A DNA stretch of 47,231 bases. It comes from Flavobacterium columnare NBRC 100251 = ATCC 23463. Lineage in GTDB: Bacteria > Bacteroidota > Bacteroidia > Flavobacteriales > Flavobacteriaceae. Positions within the stretch are counted from its first letter, which is position 1. Each line of letters starts with the position of its first letter. This document shows, piece by piece, positions 28,824 to 38,500 of this stretch. The translations under genes were made by a program, and so were the position numbers. Under the pieces are notes generated by a model. It saw only the letters and a program-made list of their open reading frames with translations, had not been told where the DNA came from and did not search any database. Location of the stretch: NCBI RefSeq assembly GCF_002530675.1, contig NZ_PCMX01000032.1, positions 1 through 47,231 of the forward strand. Reading direction: 5' to 3'.

Positions 28824-29648
28824 ATGAAAAAAATATCTTTATTTCTATATAGCTGTATCCTTGTTTTATTGTTTGCAAATTGCGAAGACGTGGTAGATAT
28901 ACCCTTAGAAACAGCTACTCCTAAACTTGTAATTGATGCAAATCTAAAATGGATGCCCAATACAACAGGACAAAACCAAACGATTAAACTTAGTCTTACT
29001 AACCCTTTTTATTCTAACGATATTTTACCTGCCAATAATGCTATAGTAACTATACAGGATACAACTAATCAAACTTATACTTTTAATCAAGTGTCTGGTA
29101 CTACTGATTATGTTTGTAACCACTTTGTTCCCTTAGTAGGTCAAACCTATACTCTAAAAATAATTTACCAAGGCGATGTTTATACTGCTAGTAATACCTT
29201 GCTTGCTACCCCTAAAATAATTGAAATCAAACAAGAAAATCAAAAAGGGGTAAATGGAAAAGATCAAATACGAATTAAAGGTTTTTTTAAAGATGATGGA
29301 AATGAAAAAAATTATTATTTATTTAAAATAGATAATAGCAAAATTGCTTTTCCTGAATATAGATTACTAGATGATAAATTTTCTCAAGGAAATGTTATGT
29401 TTGGTCTTTTTTATGATGAAATAGAATCTAATGATAAAATAAAAATCAGCATACAAAGTATTACTGAAAGACATTTTTATTATATGAGTAAATTGCTCAG
29501 TATCTCAGGACAAAATGGGGGAGGTCCTTTTAGTACCCCTCCTGCAACTTTACGAGGAAACATTATTAATCAAACCCATAATGATCGTTTCCCTTTTGGC
29601 TATTTTAATTTAAGCGAAGTATCATCAGAGGATTATATCGTAAAATAA
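28824..29648 (+). CDS. DUF4249 lipoprotein, partner of the TonB receptor
   Basis: The product has 274 residues. The signal peptide ends FANC with Cys20 as lipid site, followed by EDVVDIPLETATPKLVIDANL, the usual DUF4249 opening. Beta-sandwich-like segments follow (VTIQDTTNQTYTF, GQTYTLKIIYQGDVYTA), and the C-terminal half contains YYLFKI and RHFYYMSKL. DUF4249 proteins are encoded next to TonB receptors and are thought to act as outer-membrane surface lipoproteins helping ligand uptake; no direct function is known. Confidence 0.85.
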   Translation: MKKISLFLYSCILVLLFANCEDVVDIPLETATPKLVIDANLKWMPNTTGQNQTIKLSLTNPFYSNDILPANNAIVTIQDTTNQTYTFNQVSGTTDYVCNHFVPLVGQTYTLKIIYQGDVYTASNTLLATPKIIEIKQENQKGVNGKDQIRIKGFFKDDGNEKNYYLFKIDNSKIAFPEYRLLDDKFSQGNVMFGLFYDEIESNDKIKISIQSITERHFYYMSKLLSISGQNGGGPFSTPPATLRGNIINQTHNDRFPFGYFNLSEVSSEDYIVK

Positions 29649-29657
29649 CAAAAAAAA

Positions 29658-29821
29658 TGTCCAAAAGGTCGTAATTGTATTAATTCTGTTCAGTTCCTTC
29701 GTCGTTTTAATCAGCTAATAAGAAAAAGATTGAAACGAATCAGGCAATGATGCTGCTCCCCTTATAATTCTTTCTTGAGTTAGAGCAACAAACTAAACAT
29801 GTCAATACCTCTTTTTGGACA
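29658..29821. repeat. possible small inverted-repeat element
   Basis: TGTCCAAAA at 29658-29666 faces TTTTTGGACA at 29812-29821. The same TGTCCAAAA-type end occurs at 33395-33520 and at 42472 and 45486, but the interior here does not match them. It could be a relic or coincidence. Confidence 0.3.
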
Positions 29822-29944
29822 ATTTCTAAAATAATATAAAAGTAAAACTCTAGAAAATAGTCATTACACTTTTAATAACAAAATGGTGTTTCTATTTTTT
29901 ATTAAACTTAGCCTAGTATTAACCCTCTTTTTTTTGTAGAAAAA

Positions 29945-30607
29945 ATGTCTTCACACTCCGTTGTTAGAGATAACCAAGAACCCGCATTAATAATTGCCAA
30001 TGGAGCGGAATGCTCACGCGAATTATTAGATCAATTACTCGAATGGTCCCCATTTGTAATTGTTTTAGATTCAGCTATAGAAAGAGTTCTTAATTTAGGC
30101 ATAAAAGTAGATGTTTTATTAGGCGACTTTGATAGAGGATTTGATGCTGAATCTTATAAAGAAAGACAATACCCTCTTGAAATTGTTCATACTCCAGACC
30201 AAGATAAAACAGATTTAGAAAAAGCGTTTGATTATTTGATTAATAAAGGACATAAAGCCGTAAATGTTATTTGGGCTACAGGCAAACGAGCGGATCATAC
30301 TCTGAATAACATTACTAGTATCGCTCGCTATAAAAAAGAATTAAAAATTGTAATTCTAGATGATTATTCAAAAATTTATTTACTGCCTCAAAAATTTGAA
30401 AAATGGTACCCTAAAAACAGTATGCTTTCACTTATTCCAATTGGAGAAGTCAAAGGTATTCATTCTAAAAATTTATTTTATCCTTTAAACAATGACATCT
30501 TAACTTTAGGTTTTAAAACAGGCAGTAGCAACTTTGCAACACAAGATGGTATTGTAACCATTGAACATAAAGAAGGACATTTATTATTAATAGAATCCTT
30601 TGATTGA
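29945..30607 (+). CDS. thiamine pyrophosphokinase
   Basis: The product has 220 residues. It transfers pyrophosphate from ATP to thiamine to make thiamine pyrophosphate. Family motifs: GDFD (60-63), the metal-binding aspartates in DQDKTDLEKA (86-94), and GKRADHTLNN (113-122). The C-terminal beta domain (GEVKGIHSKNLFYPL, GSSNFAT) supplies the thiamine pocket. Cytoplasmic. It is followed 87 bases later by uvrB in the same direction. Confidence 0.92.
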   Translation: MSSHSVVRDNQEPALIIANGAECSRELLDQLLEWSPFVIVLDSAIERVLNLGIKVDVLLGDFDRGFDAESYKERQYPLEIVHTPDQDKTDLEKAFDYLINKGHKAVNVIWATGKRADHTLNNITSIARYKKELKIVILDDYSKIYLLPQKFEKWYPKNSMLSLIPIGEVKGIHSKNLFYPLNNDILTLGFKTGSSNFATQDGIVTIEHKEGHLLLIESFD

Positions 30608-30694
30608 TCTATTTCAATGATGAAAACACTTAAAACTAGCGTAGCTAATATGATCAATAAAACTTTAACTTTACATTTCCAATTTTAGTATTAA

Positions 30695-32686
30695 ATGAAA
30701 TTTCAAGTTGTATCTAATTTTTCTCCTATGGGAGACCAGCCTCAAGCTATTAAAAAATTAGCCGAAGGAATCCAAAATGATGAAAAGTATCAAACTTTAT
30801 TAGGTGTAACAGGATCAGGTAAGACTTTTACAGTAGCCAATGTAATACAAGAAGTACAACGTCCTACTTTAGTCCTAGCACATAACAAAACATTAGCTGC
30901 TCAATTATATTCAGAGTTCAAACAATTTTTCCCTAATAATTCAGTACAATACTTTGTATCTTACTATGATTATTACCAACCCGAAGCATATATACCTGTA
31001 ACGGGGACTTATATAGAAAAAGATTTATCAATTAATGACGAATTAGAAAAACTTCGTTTAAGCACTACCTCTGCCCTACTTTCCGGTCGAAGAGATGTAT
31101 TAGTGGTCGCTTCTGTTTCATGCCTATATGGTATTGGAAATCCTGTCGAGTTTCAAAAAAATGTTATTTCTATTGAAAGAAATCAAGAAATTTCAAGAAC
31201 AAAGTTTTTACATCGTTTGGTTCAAAGTTTATATGCTCGTACTGAAGCAGATTTTAATCCCGGTAACTTTAGAATAAAAGGAGACACTGTTGAAGTCTTT
31301 CCTGGTTATGCAGACGATCCCTTTAGAATACATTTTTTTGGCGAAGAAATTGAGGAAATTGAGGCTTTTGATGTAAAAACGTCCAGAGTAATAGAGCGTT
31401 ATGAAAAACTAAACATTTACCCAGCTAATATGTTTGTTACCTCTCCTGATGTTTTACAAAATGCTATTTGGAATATTCAACAAGACTTGGTGAAACAAGT
31501 AGATTATTTTAAAGAAACAGGCAAACATTTAGAAGCAAAACGGTTAGAAGAACGAACGAATTTTGACCTCGAAATGATCCGTGAATTGGGGTATTGCTCA
31601 GGAATTGAAAATTATTCTCGCTATTTAGATGGTCGGGAAGCTGGTACTCGTCCTTTCTGTTTATTAGATTATTTTCCAGATGATTTTTTAATGGTTGTAG
31701 ATGAAAGTCACGTAACTATTTCTCAAGTACATGCAATGTATGGTGGCGATAGAAGTAGAAAGGAAAACTTGGTTGAATATGGTTTTAGATTGCCTGCTGC
31801 TTTAGATAACCGTCCTCTTAAGTTTGAAGAATTTGAAGCCCTACAAAATCAAGTCATTTATGTATCTGCAACACCCGCTGATTATGAATTACAAAAATCT
31901 GAGGGTATTTATGTAGAACAAATTATTCGTCCAACAGGATTGTTAGACCCGATTATTGAAGTACGTCCAAGTACCAACCAAATAGACGATTTAATAGAAG
32001 AAATCCAACAACGCTGTGAAGTAGATGAACGTGTTTTAGTAACTACTTTAACCAAGCGTATGGCGGAAGAATTGACTAAATATTTAACCAAAGTTTCCAT
32101 TCGCTGTCGTTATATACATTCTGATGTAGATACACTAGAGCGGGTACAAATCATGCAGGATTTACGCAAGGGTTTATTTGATGTGTTAATTGGTGTTAAC
32201 TTACTTCGTGAAGGATTGGATTTACCAGAAGTTTCTTTAGTAGCTATCCTAGATGCTGATAAAGAAGGTTTTTTACGCAGTCATCGTTCTTTAACACAAA
32301 CTGTAGGACGTGCCGCTCGTAATATTAATGGTAAAGCTATTATGTATGCTGATAAAATAACGGATTCTATGCAACGTACGATTGATGAAACGAATTATCG
32401 TCGTGAAAAACAAATTAATTTTAATACCGCACATAATTTAGTACCAAGAGCTTTGAATAAATCTATTGAAAATCATTTATCTAAAAGTTCAACAAATAGT
32501 TCCCATCATGAACATTCTATTTCTAAAGCTGCAGAACCTGAAACGGAATATCTAACTAAACCTGAAATAGAAAAACGTATTCGTGAAAAACGAAAGGCAA
32601 TGGAAAAAGCTGCTAAAGATTTAGATTTTATGCAAGCAGCAAAATTACGTGACGAAATAAAAGTTTTACAAGAAAAGTTAAACTAA
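30695..32686 (+). CDS. uvrB: excinuclease ABC subunit B
   Basis: The product has 663 residues, normal for UvrB. It is the damage-verifying helicase-like subunit of UvrABC nucleotide excision repair. Seen: GVTGSGKT Walker A (37-44), the beta-hairpin YFVSYYDYYQPEAY (86-99) that pads the lesion, DESH box (336-339), a helicase C-terminal domain with GVNLLREGLDLPEVSLVAILDADKEGFLRS and QTVGRAARN, and a C-terminal UVR motif (about 624-662) that binds UvrC. All key motifs are intact. Confidence 0.98.
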   Translation: MKFQVVSNFSPMGDQPQAIKKLAEGIQNDEKYQTLLGVTGSGKTFTVANVIQEVQRPTLVLAHNKTLAAQLYSEFKQFFPNNSVQYFVSYYDYYQPEAYIPVTGTYIEKDLSINDELEKLRLSTTSALLSGRRDVLVVASVSCLYGIGNPVEFQKNVISIERNQEISRTKFLHRLVQSLYARTEADFNPGNFRIKGDTVEVFPGYADDPFRIHFFGEEIEEIEAFDVKTSRVIERYEKLNIYPANMFVTSPDVLQNAIWNIQQDLVKQVDYFKETGKHLEAKRLEERTNFDLEMIRELGYCSGIENYSRYLDGREAGTRPFCLLDYFPDDFLMVVDESHVTISQVHAMYGGDRSRKENLVEYGFRLPAALDNRPLKFEEFEALQNQVIYVSATPADYELQKSEGIYVEQIIRPTGLLDPIIEVRPSTNQIDDLIEEIQQRCEVDERVLVTTLTKRMAEELTKYLTKVSIRCRYIHSDVDTLERVQIMQDLRKGLFDVLIGVNLLREGLDLPEVSLVAILDADKEGFLRSHRSLTQTVGRAARNINGKAIMYADKITDSMQRTIDETNYRREKQINFNTAHNLVPRALNKSIENHLSKSSTNSSHHEHSISKAAEPETEYLTKPEIEKRIREKRKAMEKAAKDLDFMQAAKLRDEIKVLQEKLN

Positions 32687-32853
32687 TTTTTTCAATAAAA
32701 TTTAAGATTCTTTTTTTAAAAAAGAAGTGTGAACTATCTTTCTTTTTTATTTATTTACAATTTAATAGTTGTATTACGCTCCTTTTTTGTCTATTATCTG
32801 TTTTTGAACAATATTTATTAATTTAATACCGTTAACTAACTAAAAATTACAAA

Positions 32854-33387
32854 ATGAAAAAAACTTTTTTAACATTCATTACTTTATTGGGCATTACGGC
32901 TACAGGCATAGCTCAAGATAATGCTATAGGGATACGTCTTAACGAAAACAACGGTTTTGGTGCTGAAATCACTTTTCAAAGAGATCTCTCTGATGACAAT
33001 AGAATAGAAGCTAATCTTGGCTTCAAAAATCAAGGATATACAAGATATGGCAACTATAAGTATGATCAACGTGAAATAAAACTTACCGCTTTATACCACT
33101 GGGTTTTTGACATAAAAGACGGTTTTAAATGGTTTGTTGGACCTGGTGCGGGAATAGGTTCTTGGTCTGCTTCTTCTTACTATAATTCAAATAATGGTAG
33201 GTATGAGGACAAAACGGGAATTTATTTAATTGTTGCTGGGAATGGAGGAATTGAATATAATTTTGATTTCCCGTTAAGATTAGCAGTAGATCTAAGACCC
33301 GAGCTTTATATAAGTTCTGAATACAAAGACATAACCGATAGAGGATTTGGTCCGAACGTAGGGGTAAGTGCTCGTTATTGCTTTTAA
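32854..33387 (+). CDS. small outer-membrane beta-barrel protein
   Basis: The product has 177 residues. The signal peptide (1-21) ends TGIAQ. The mature part alternates polar and aromatic residues in short strands (IGIRLNENNGFGAEITFQRDL, RIEANLGF, IKLTALYHWVF, FVGPGAGIGSW, LRLAVDLRPELYIS) and ends in SARYCF, with a terminal aromatic typical of outer-membrane barrels. It probably forms an eight-strand barrel, porin-like or OmpW/OmpX-like. No specific ligand is suggested. Confidence 0.75.
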   Translation: MKKTFLTFITLLGITATGIAQDNAIGIRLNENNGFGAEITFQRDLSDDNRIEANLGFKNQGYTRYGNYKYDQREIKLTALYHWVFDIKDGFKWFVGPGAGIGSWSASSYYNSNNGRYEDKTGIYLIVAGNGGIEYNFDFPLRLAVDLRPELYISSEYKDITDRGFGPNVGVSARYCF

Positions 33388-33394
33388 AAAAAGG

Positions 33395-33520
33395 AGGCTG
33401 TCCTAAAAGTTTGCAATCTTGTCATCGATCAAAGGGAGAAATCACATAATCCTGATTATGAAACTCCTCCTTCGTCGGAGTGACAAACTGCATGTTGATT
33501 TATTACTTTTTGGACAGCCT
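33395..33520. repeat. 126-bp MITE-like element with 16-bp inverted ends
   Basis: AGGCTGTCCTAAAAGT (33395-33410) and ACTTTTTGGACAGCCT (33505-33520) are inverted repeats with one mismatch. The interior (CAAAGGGAGAAATCACATA, CTCCTCCTTCGTCGGAGT) matches the cores of the elements at 42.5 and 45.5 kb. It sits between the convergent barrel gene and argS and may also end their transcripts. The ends resemble those of insertion sequences, which suggests a non-autonomous derivative. Confidence 0.7.
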
Positions 33521-33527
33521 TATCTTA

Positions 33528-35306
33528 TTACATTCTTTCAGGAACTTGAATTCCTAGTAAACTAAATGCTCGTTGAATTGTTTCTCCCACTAATTTAGCC
33601 AATTGAACTCTAAAAATCTTTTTATCTGTATTTTCTTCACCTAAAATAGATACATTTTGGTAAAACGAATTAAATTCTTTAACTAAATCATACGTATAAT
33701 TAGCTACTAACGCAGGACTATGGTTAACCGCTGCATTTTGAATAGCTTCAGGGAACAAAGCAATTTGTTTGATGAGTTCTTTTTCCTTTTCGTGTAATTC
33801 TTTTAAAAGAATGTTCTCTGAACAATCAAAATCTGCTTTTCTTAAAATAGACTGAATACGCGCATAAGTGTATTGAATAAATGGTCCTGTATTTCCATTA
33901 AAATCAACGGATTCTTCAGGATTAAACATCATTGTTTTTTTAGGATCTACTTTTAGCATATAGTATTTAAGAGCTCCTAGACCTATTATTTTGTATAAAT
34001 CTGCTTTTTCCTGATCCGTATACCCATCTAATTTTCCTAATTCTTCTGAAATAGATTGTGCTGTAGATGTCATTTCTGCCATTAAATCATCTGCATCTAC
34101 TACAGTTCCTTCACGTGATTTCATTTTACCTGAAGGTAATTCAACCATACCATAAGAAAGATGATACAATTGCTCAGCCCAATCAAATCCTAATTTTTTT
34201 AGAATTAGGAACAATACTTTAAAATGATAATCTTGTTCATTTCCTACTGTATACACCATTCCTCCTACATCTGGAGTATCTTTTACACGTTGAATAGCTG
34301 TTCCTATATCTTGTGTTATATATACAGATGTTCCGTCTGCACGTAAAACTAATTTTTCATCTAATCCTTCAGACGTTAGATCGATCCAAACAGATCCGTC
34401 TTCTTTTTTATAAAAAACTCCTTTTTGTAATCCTTCTTCTATAACATCTTTTCCTAACAAGTAGGTATTACTTTCATAATAATACGAATCAAAATCAACT
34501 CCTAAATTTTTATAGGTAACACTAAACCCATCGTATACCCATTGATTCATTTTTTTCCAAAGAGCAACTACCTCGGCATCACCAGCTTCCCATTTGCGAA
34601 GCATTTCCTGTGCTTCTAAAATAGATGGTGCTATTTTTTTTGCTTCTTCTTCAGTGTGCCCCGCTGCTATTAGCTCTTTTATTTCATTTTTATATTGTTT
34701 ATCAAATTCAACATAAAAATGCCCCACTAATTTATCGCCTTTTAAGCCTGTGGATTCTGGTGTTTGATTCTTCCCTTCCTTTTGCCACGCTAACATAGAT
34801 TTGCAAATATGAATACCACGATCGTTTATAATTTGTGTTTTATAAACTTTTTTCCCTGATGCTTTTACTATTTCAGCCACGGCATGGCCTAATAAATTAT
34901 TACGAATATGTCCTAAATGCAAAGGTTTATTGGTATTAGGCGAAGAATATTCTACCATCACGGCCTTGTCTCCTTCTATAGGTGCTTTAAAACCAAATTG
35001 TTCAATTGTTCTAGCTGCATTAAAAAAATCTACATAATAACGGTCGGCAACTACTAGATTTAAGAACCCTTGTACCACATTAAACTTTTCAATTTCGGCT
35101 ACGTTTTGAACTAAATAATCACCTATCTTACTTCCTATTTCCACAGGATTCCCTTTTATAAGTTTTAATAAAGGAAAAACGACCATGGTGATATCTCCTT
35201 CAAATTCCCTACGGGTAGCCTGAAATTCTACTTTATCAAGTGAAACCTCAAACAATTGCTCTACTGCAATCTTAATCTTTTCCGTAAGAATTTGTTGTAA
35301 TGTCAT
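33528..35306 (-). CDS. argS: arginyl-tRNA synthetase
   Basis: The product has 592 residues. It attaches arginine to tRNA-Arg (class I synthetase). Seen: an N-terminal tRNA D-loop-binding domain (1-~100), the HIGH motif as HLGH (130-133) within SSPNTNKPLHLGHIRNN, the KMSK-equivalent KMKS (394-397), and a C-terminal DALR anticodon-binding domain ending GIQVPERM. All intact. A minus-strand -7 element lies 25 bases before the start. Confidence 0.98.
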   Translation of the reverse strand: MTLQQILTEKIKIAVEQLFEVSLDKVEFQATRREFEGDITMVVFPLLKLIKGNPVEIGSKIGDYLVQNVAEIEKFNVVQGFLNLVVADRYYVDFFNAARTIEQFGFKAPIEGDKAVMVEYSSPNTNKPLHLGHIRNNLLGHAVAEIVKASGKKVYKTQIINDRGIHICKSMLAWQKEGKNQTPESTGLKGDKLVGHFYVEFDKQYKNEIKELIAAGHTEEEAKKIAPSILEAQEMLRKWEAGDAEVVALWKKMNQWVYDGFSVTYKNLGVDFDSYYYESNTYLLGKDVIEEGLQKGVFYKKEDGSVWIDLTSEGLDEKLVLRADGTSVYITQDIGTAIQRVKDTPDVGGMVYTVGNEQDYHFKVLFLILKKLGFDWAEQLYHLSYGMVELPSGKMKSREGTVVDADDLMAEMTSTAQSISEELGKLDGYTDQEKADLYKIIGLGALKYYMLKVDPKKTMMFNPEESVDFNGNTGPFIQYTYARIQSILRKADFDCSENILLKELHEKEKELIKQIALFPEAIQNAAVNHSPALVANYTYDLVKEFNSFYQNVSILGEENTDKKIFRVQLAKLVGETIQRAFSLLGIQVPERM

Positions 35307-35330
35307 AATTTAATTATTTTTTAAAGTATA

Positions 35331-35338
35331 CAAAGATA
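35331..35338 (-). promoter_or_regulatory. -7 element of argS
   Basis: Minus-strand TATCTTTG (CAAAGATA on the plus strand) fits TAnnTTTG. A clear -33 box is not visible. Confidence 0.5.
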
Positions 35339-35474
35339 CTATTTAAATAGAAATTCACTAAATTTATATAGCAAGTAGAATTCGGAGTTTTTTTTAAAAA
35401 AACTCCCCAAAACAAATTGAAGGATCTAAAATAAACCTATTTATATTTTTATCAGTTTTTTCCTATATTTAATA

Positions 35475-35482
35475 TAAGTTTG
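35475..35482 (+). promoter_or_regulatory. -7 element of the type B secreted protein gene
   Basis: TAAGTTTG, 26 bases before the ATG at 35509; spacing matches other start-proximal promoters in the window. Confidence 0.4.
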
Positions 35483-35508
35483 TCGTCTCATTTTTAAAGA
35501 ATTGTACC

Positions 35509-38500
35509 ATGCTCAAAAGATACCTACTCTTATTGGTCTTTTTTATAGACTTTTATTCTAATGCGCAATTTATTTCTGTTGAAACAAATCGAACTCCTGA
35601 TGATTTAGTACGCAACGTATTAACACAATCTGTCTGCATAAACGTCTCTAATGTCAAGAGTTCTACAGGAACGAACTTTGGATCTACAAATGGCATTGGT
35701 TCTTTTAAAAATACAAATCCTGCTTTTCCTATTAGTGAAGGGATCATTTTGAGTACAGGAAATGCCCTAAAATCTGCGGGGCCCAATACCACAAGGTTAC
35801 AGGACGGAACCAATACATGGCCTGGTGATAGTGATTTGACTTCTGTATTTACAACTGATCCTGCTTTTCCGCCAATTTTTTTAAATGCAACGAAATTAGA
35901 ATTTGACTTTAGCTCTTTGAGTTCTCATATTCAGCTCCCTTTTATTTTTACTTCTGAGGAATATGGCACTTATCAATGCAATACCTATGATGGAATTGCT
36001 ATTTTACTAACGCATCCTGATGGAAAGGTGGAAAATCTTGCTTTAGTCCCTAATACAAATCTTCCTATTTCTGTGGAAACAATCCGTAATAATTTATACA
36101 ACTCTAGTTGTAATTCAGCTAATCCAACCTTTTTTGGTAGTTTTAATGGAGGAATTAGCACTAGTACTTCTCCTATTAACTATAATGGGCAAACAGTTTT
36201 ATTATATGCTACTAAAGATAATTTAATAAAAGGGGCTACTTATCATCTTAAAATTGTTATTGGAGATAGAAATGTAACCAGTGATGATTCTGCTATTTTT
36301 TTAGGTAGAGCCAACTTTTCTTTGGACACCTCTCCTTTGGGACCTGATCTAACCCTATGTAATAACGAGGGTATAAACGAAACATATACATTACAATCAG
36401 GACTAGATAGCACCTTATATGATTTTGAATGGAGAAATCAAAATAACAATTCTATTGGTACAAATGCTCCTAATTTAGTTCTAAATCAAGCGGGAAGTTA
36501 TCGTCTGATTTATTATATAAAGTCAACTCCTTGTATTGCTGGACAAGACGAAATTAAGATTGGTTACCAGAGTGCTCCATCTAGCGTAAATCCTAAAGTT
36601 TTATATAAATGCAATACGAATTCAACTAGTTATGATTTTGATCTCAGCTCGAATCAATCTTTATTAAATCCAACAGGTGCTCTAACAATTAGTTTTCATG
36701 ATACATTGTTAGATGCTCAACAAAATATTAATTCTATAAGCAATAATTATAACGTTGTAGCGAGTGCGCTTCCTAAAATTATTTGGACAAGAATTCAAAA
36801 TGCAAATGGTTGTTATAATACAAAATCTTTTGATTTACAACTGACCCCTTCTCCTTCATTAATTAAACCTACAGACATTACAAAATGTGAAAATACTTTT
36901 GGAAGTGGGGAAACCTTTATTTCTACACAAGAATTTTCAATTCTAACGAATAAGTTACTGAACGGATTATCGAGTTCTATTTATCAAATAAATTATCATT
37001 TACAACCTGATTTTAGTGATTCTCCTATAGATACGAATAAACCTTTTTTAACAGGTAATAAGACTATTTATATTCAATTATTTGTAAAAACGGAAACAAG
37101 CTGCTTTGTTACGGAATCCTTTAACGTTATCGTAATTCCACGACCTGCATTGGAAGTTATAAAAGATCAATATGTTTGTGTTCAATACACCTTACCAGAA
37201 CAGCCTAATGGAGCTCAATATTGGTCTGGCCCTAATCAAACAGGCATTAATTGGCCTGCAGGAACTAACATAACAATAGATGGAACATTAGTGTATCAAT
37301 ATATAAGTAGTGGAAATCTTAGTGATTGTTATATAGAAAGTGCTTTTACCGTACATGTTGTAAAATCAACCCAATTAATTCCTACTACCCTAACAAGTTG
37401 TGACAGTTATATTATTCCTGGCCCTCGTATTCCTGGATCAAAGTTTTTTTTAGATAGTGCATTAACTCAACAAATACTTCCTGGTACTAGCATCAGTACA
37501 ATTGGAGAAACAACTTTATATGTAAGTTATGTGTTTTCTGATCCTAATTGTCCTCCTATTACGACCTCTTTTAAGATAAATATCTCAAAAAGCCCCACTA
37601 TAAAGAATACTTTTACTAATTTATTTAGTTGTATTCCTATAACCAATTTACCAATCTTGATTACAGATCTTGGAACCGCAGATTACTACACCTATGATAA
37701 TGCTACTGGTATCTATAGTATATTAAGTTTTCCTATTAGTAAAACAACTCATGTATATGCTTATGCTATAAACAATAATTGTCGCTCAAATATTTACGAT
37801 TTTTGGGTTTATATAGGAGATATTGGGTTAAAAAATATTGATTCTTGTAGTAATTTTTATATTTTACCCCAACCTGTTATAGGTGAATTTAGAGATGCTC
37901 CTAATGGAGGTGGGAACCTGATAAAAACACCTAAAACGATTACCCAAAACACAACCATTTATCATTATATTGAAAATGCTAGTTGTACTTACAATAGTTC
38001 TTTTAGTATAAATTTTCACCAACCTTCTTTAGTAAGTCCTGAAGAGGCTAAATCTTGTATAAATTATATTTTACCAATAGAAAACCAAGGAGGAAGGTAT
38101 TTTACATTACAAGGAGGTCCTAATACACCTGGCAATACTGAATTATTCCCTAACAATGAAATAAAAACCTCTACAACTCTCTGGATTTATAAAGAGTCTA
38201 GTACAGCCCCAGGAAACCTAACCCCTAAATGTTTTAACGAAGTCCCTTGGAAAATAACTATTTTTAACAAACCTATTATTGATGTCCGAGGGGACCAAAT
38301 TACCTGCTTTAAATACGATCTGACTCCTTTAGCTAATGGAAATTATTACCAAGACCCTAATGGTCAAAACCTTATAACTAATTTAAGCATAGACAGTAGT
38401 GATCTAAGACCTGGAATAGAACAATCAACTAGAGTAAAAACTATTTATATATATGCACAAAACCCTGTGGTATCTAACTGTTACAGCCAAAGTTCTTTTA

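Noticed and set aside
32708..32726. TTCTTTTTTTAAAAAAGAA after uvrB
   Set aside because: Self-complementary but with no loop and almost no GC; too weak to call a terminator.
35384..35406. Palindrome GGAG-T8-A7-CTCC between argS and the secreted protein gene
   Set aside because: It has terminator form but lies upstream of both divergent genes; no transcript would end there, so no function is claimed.
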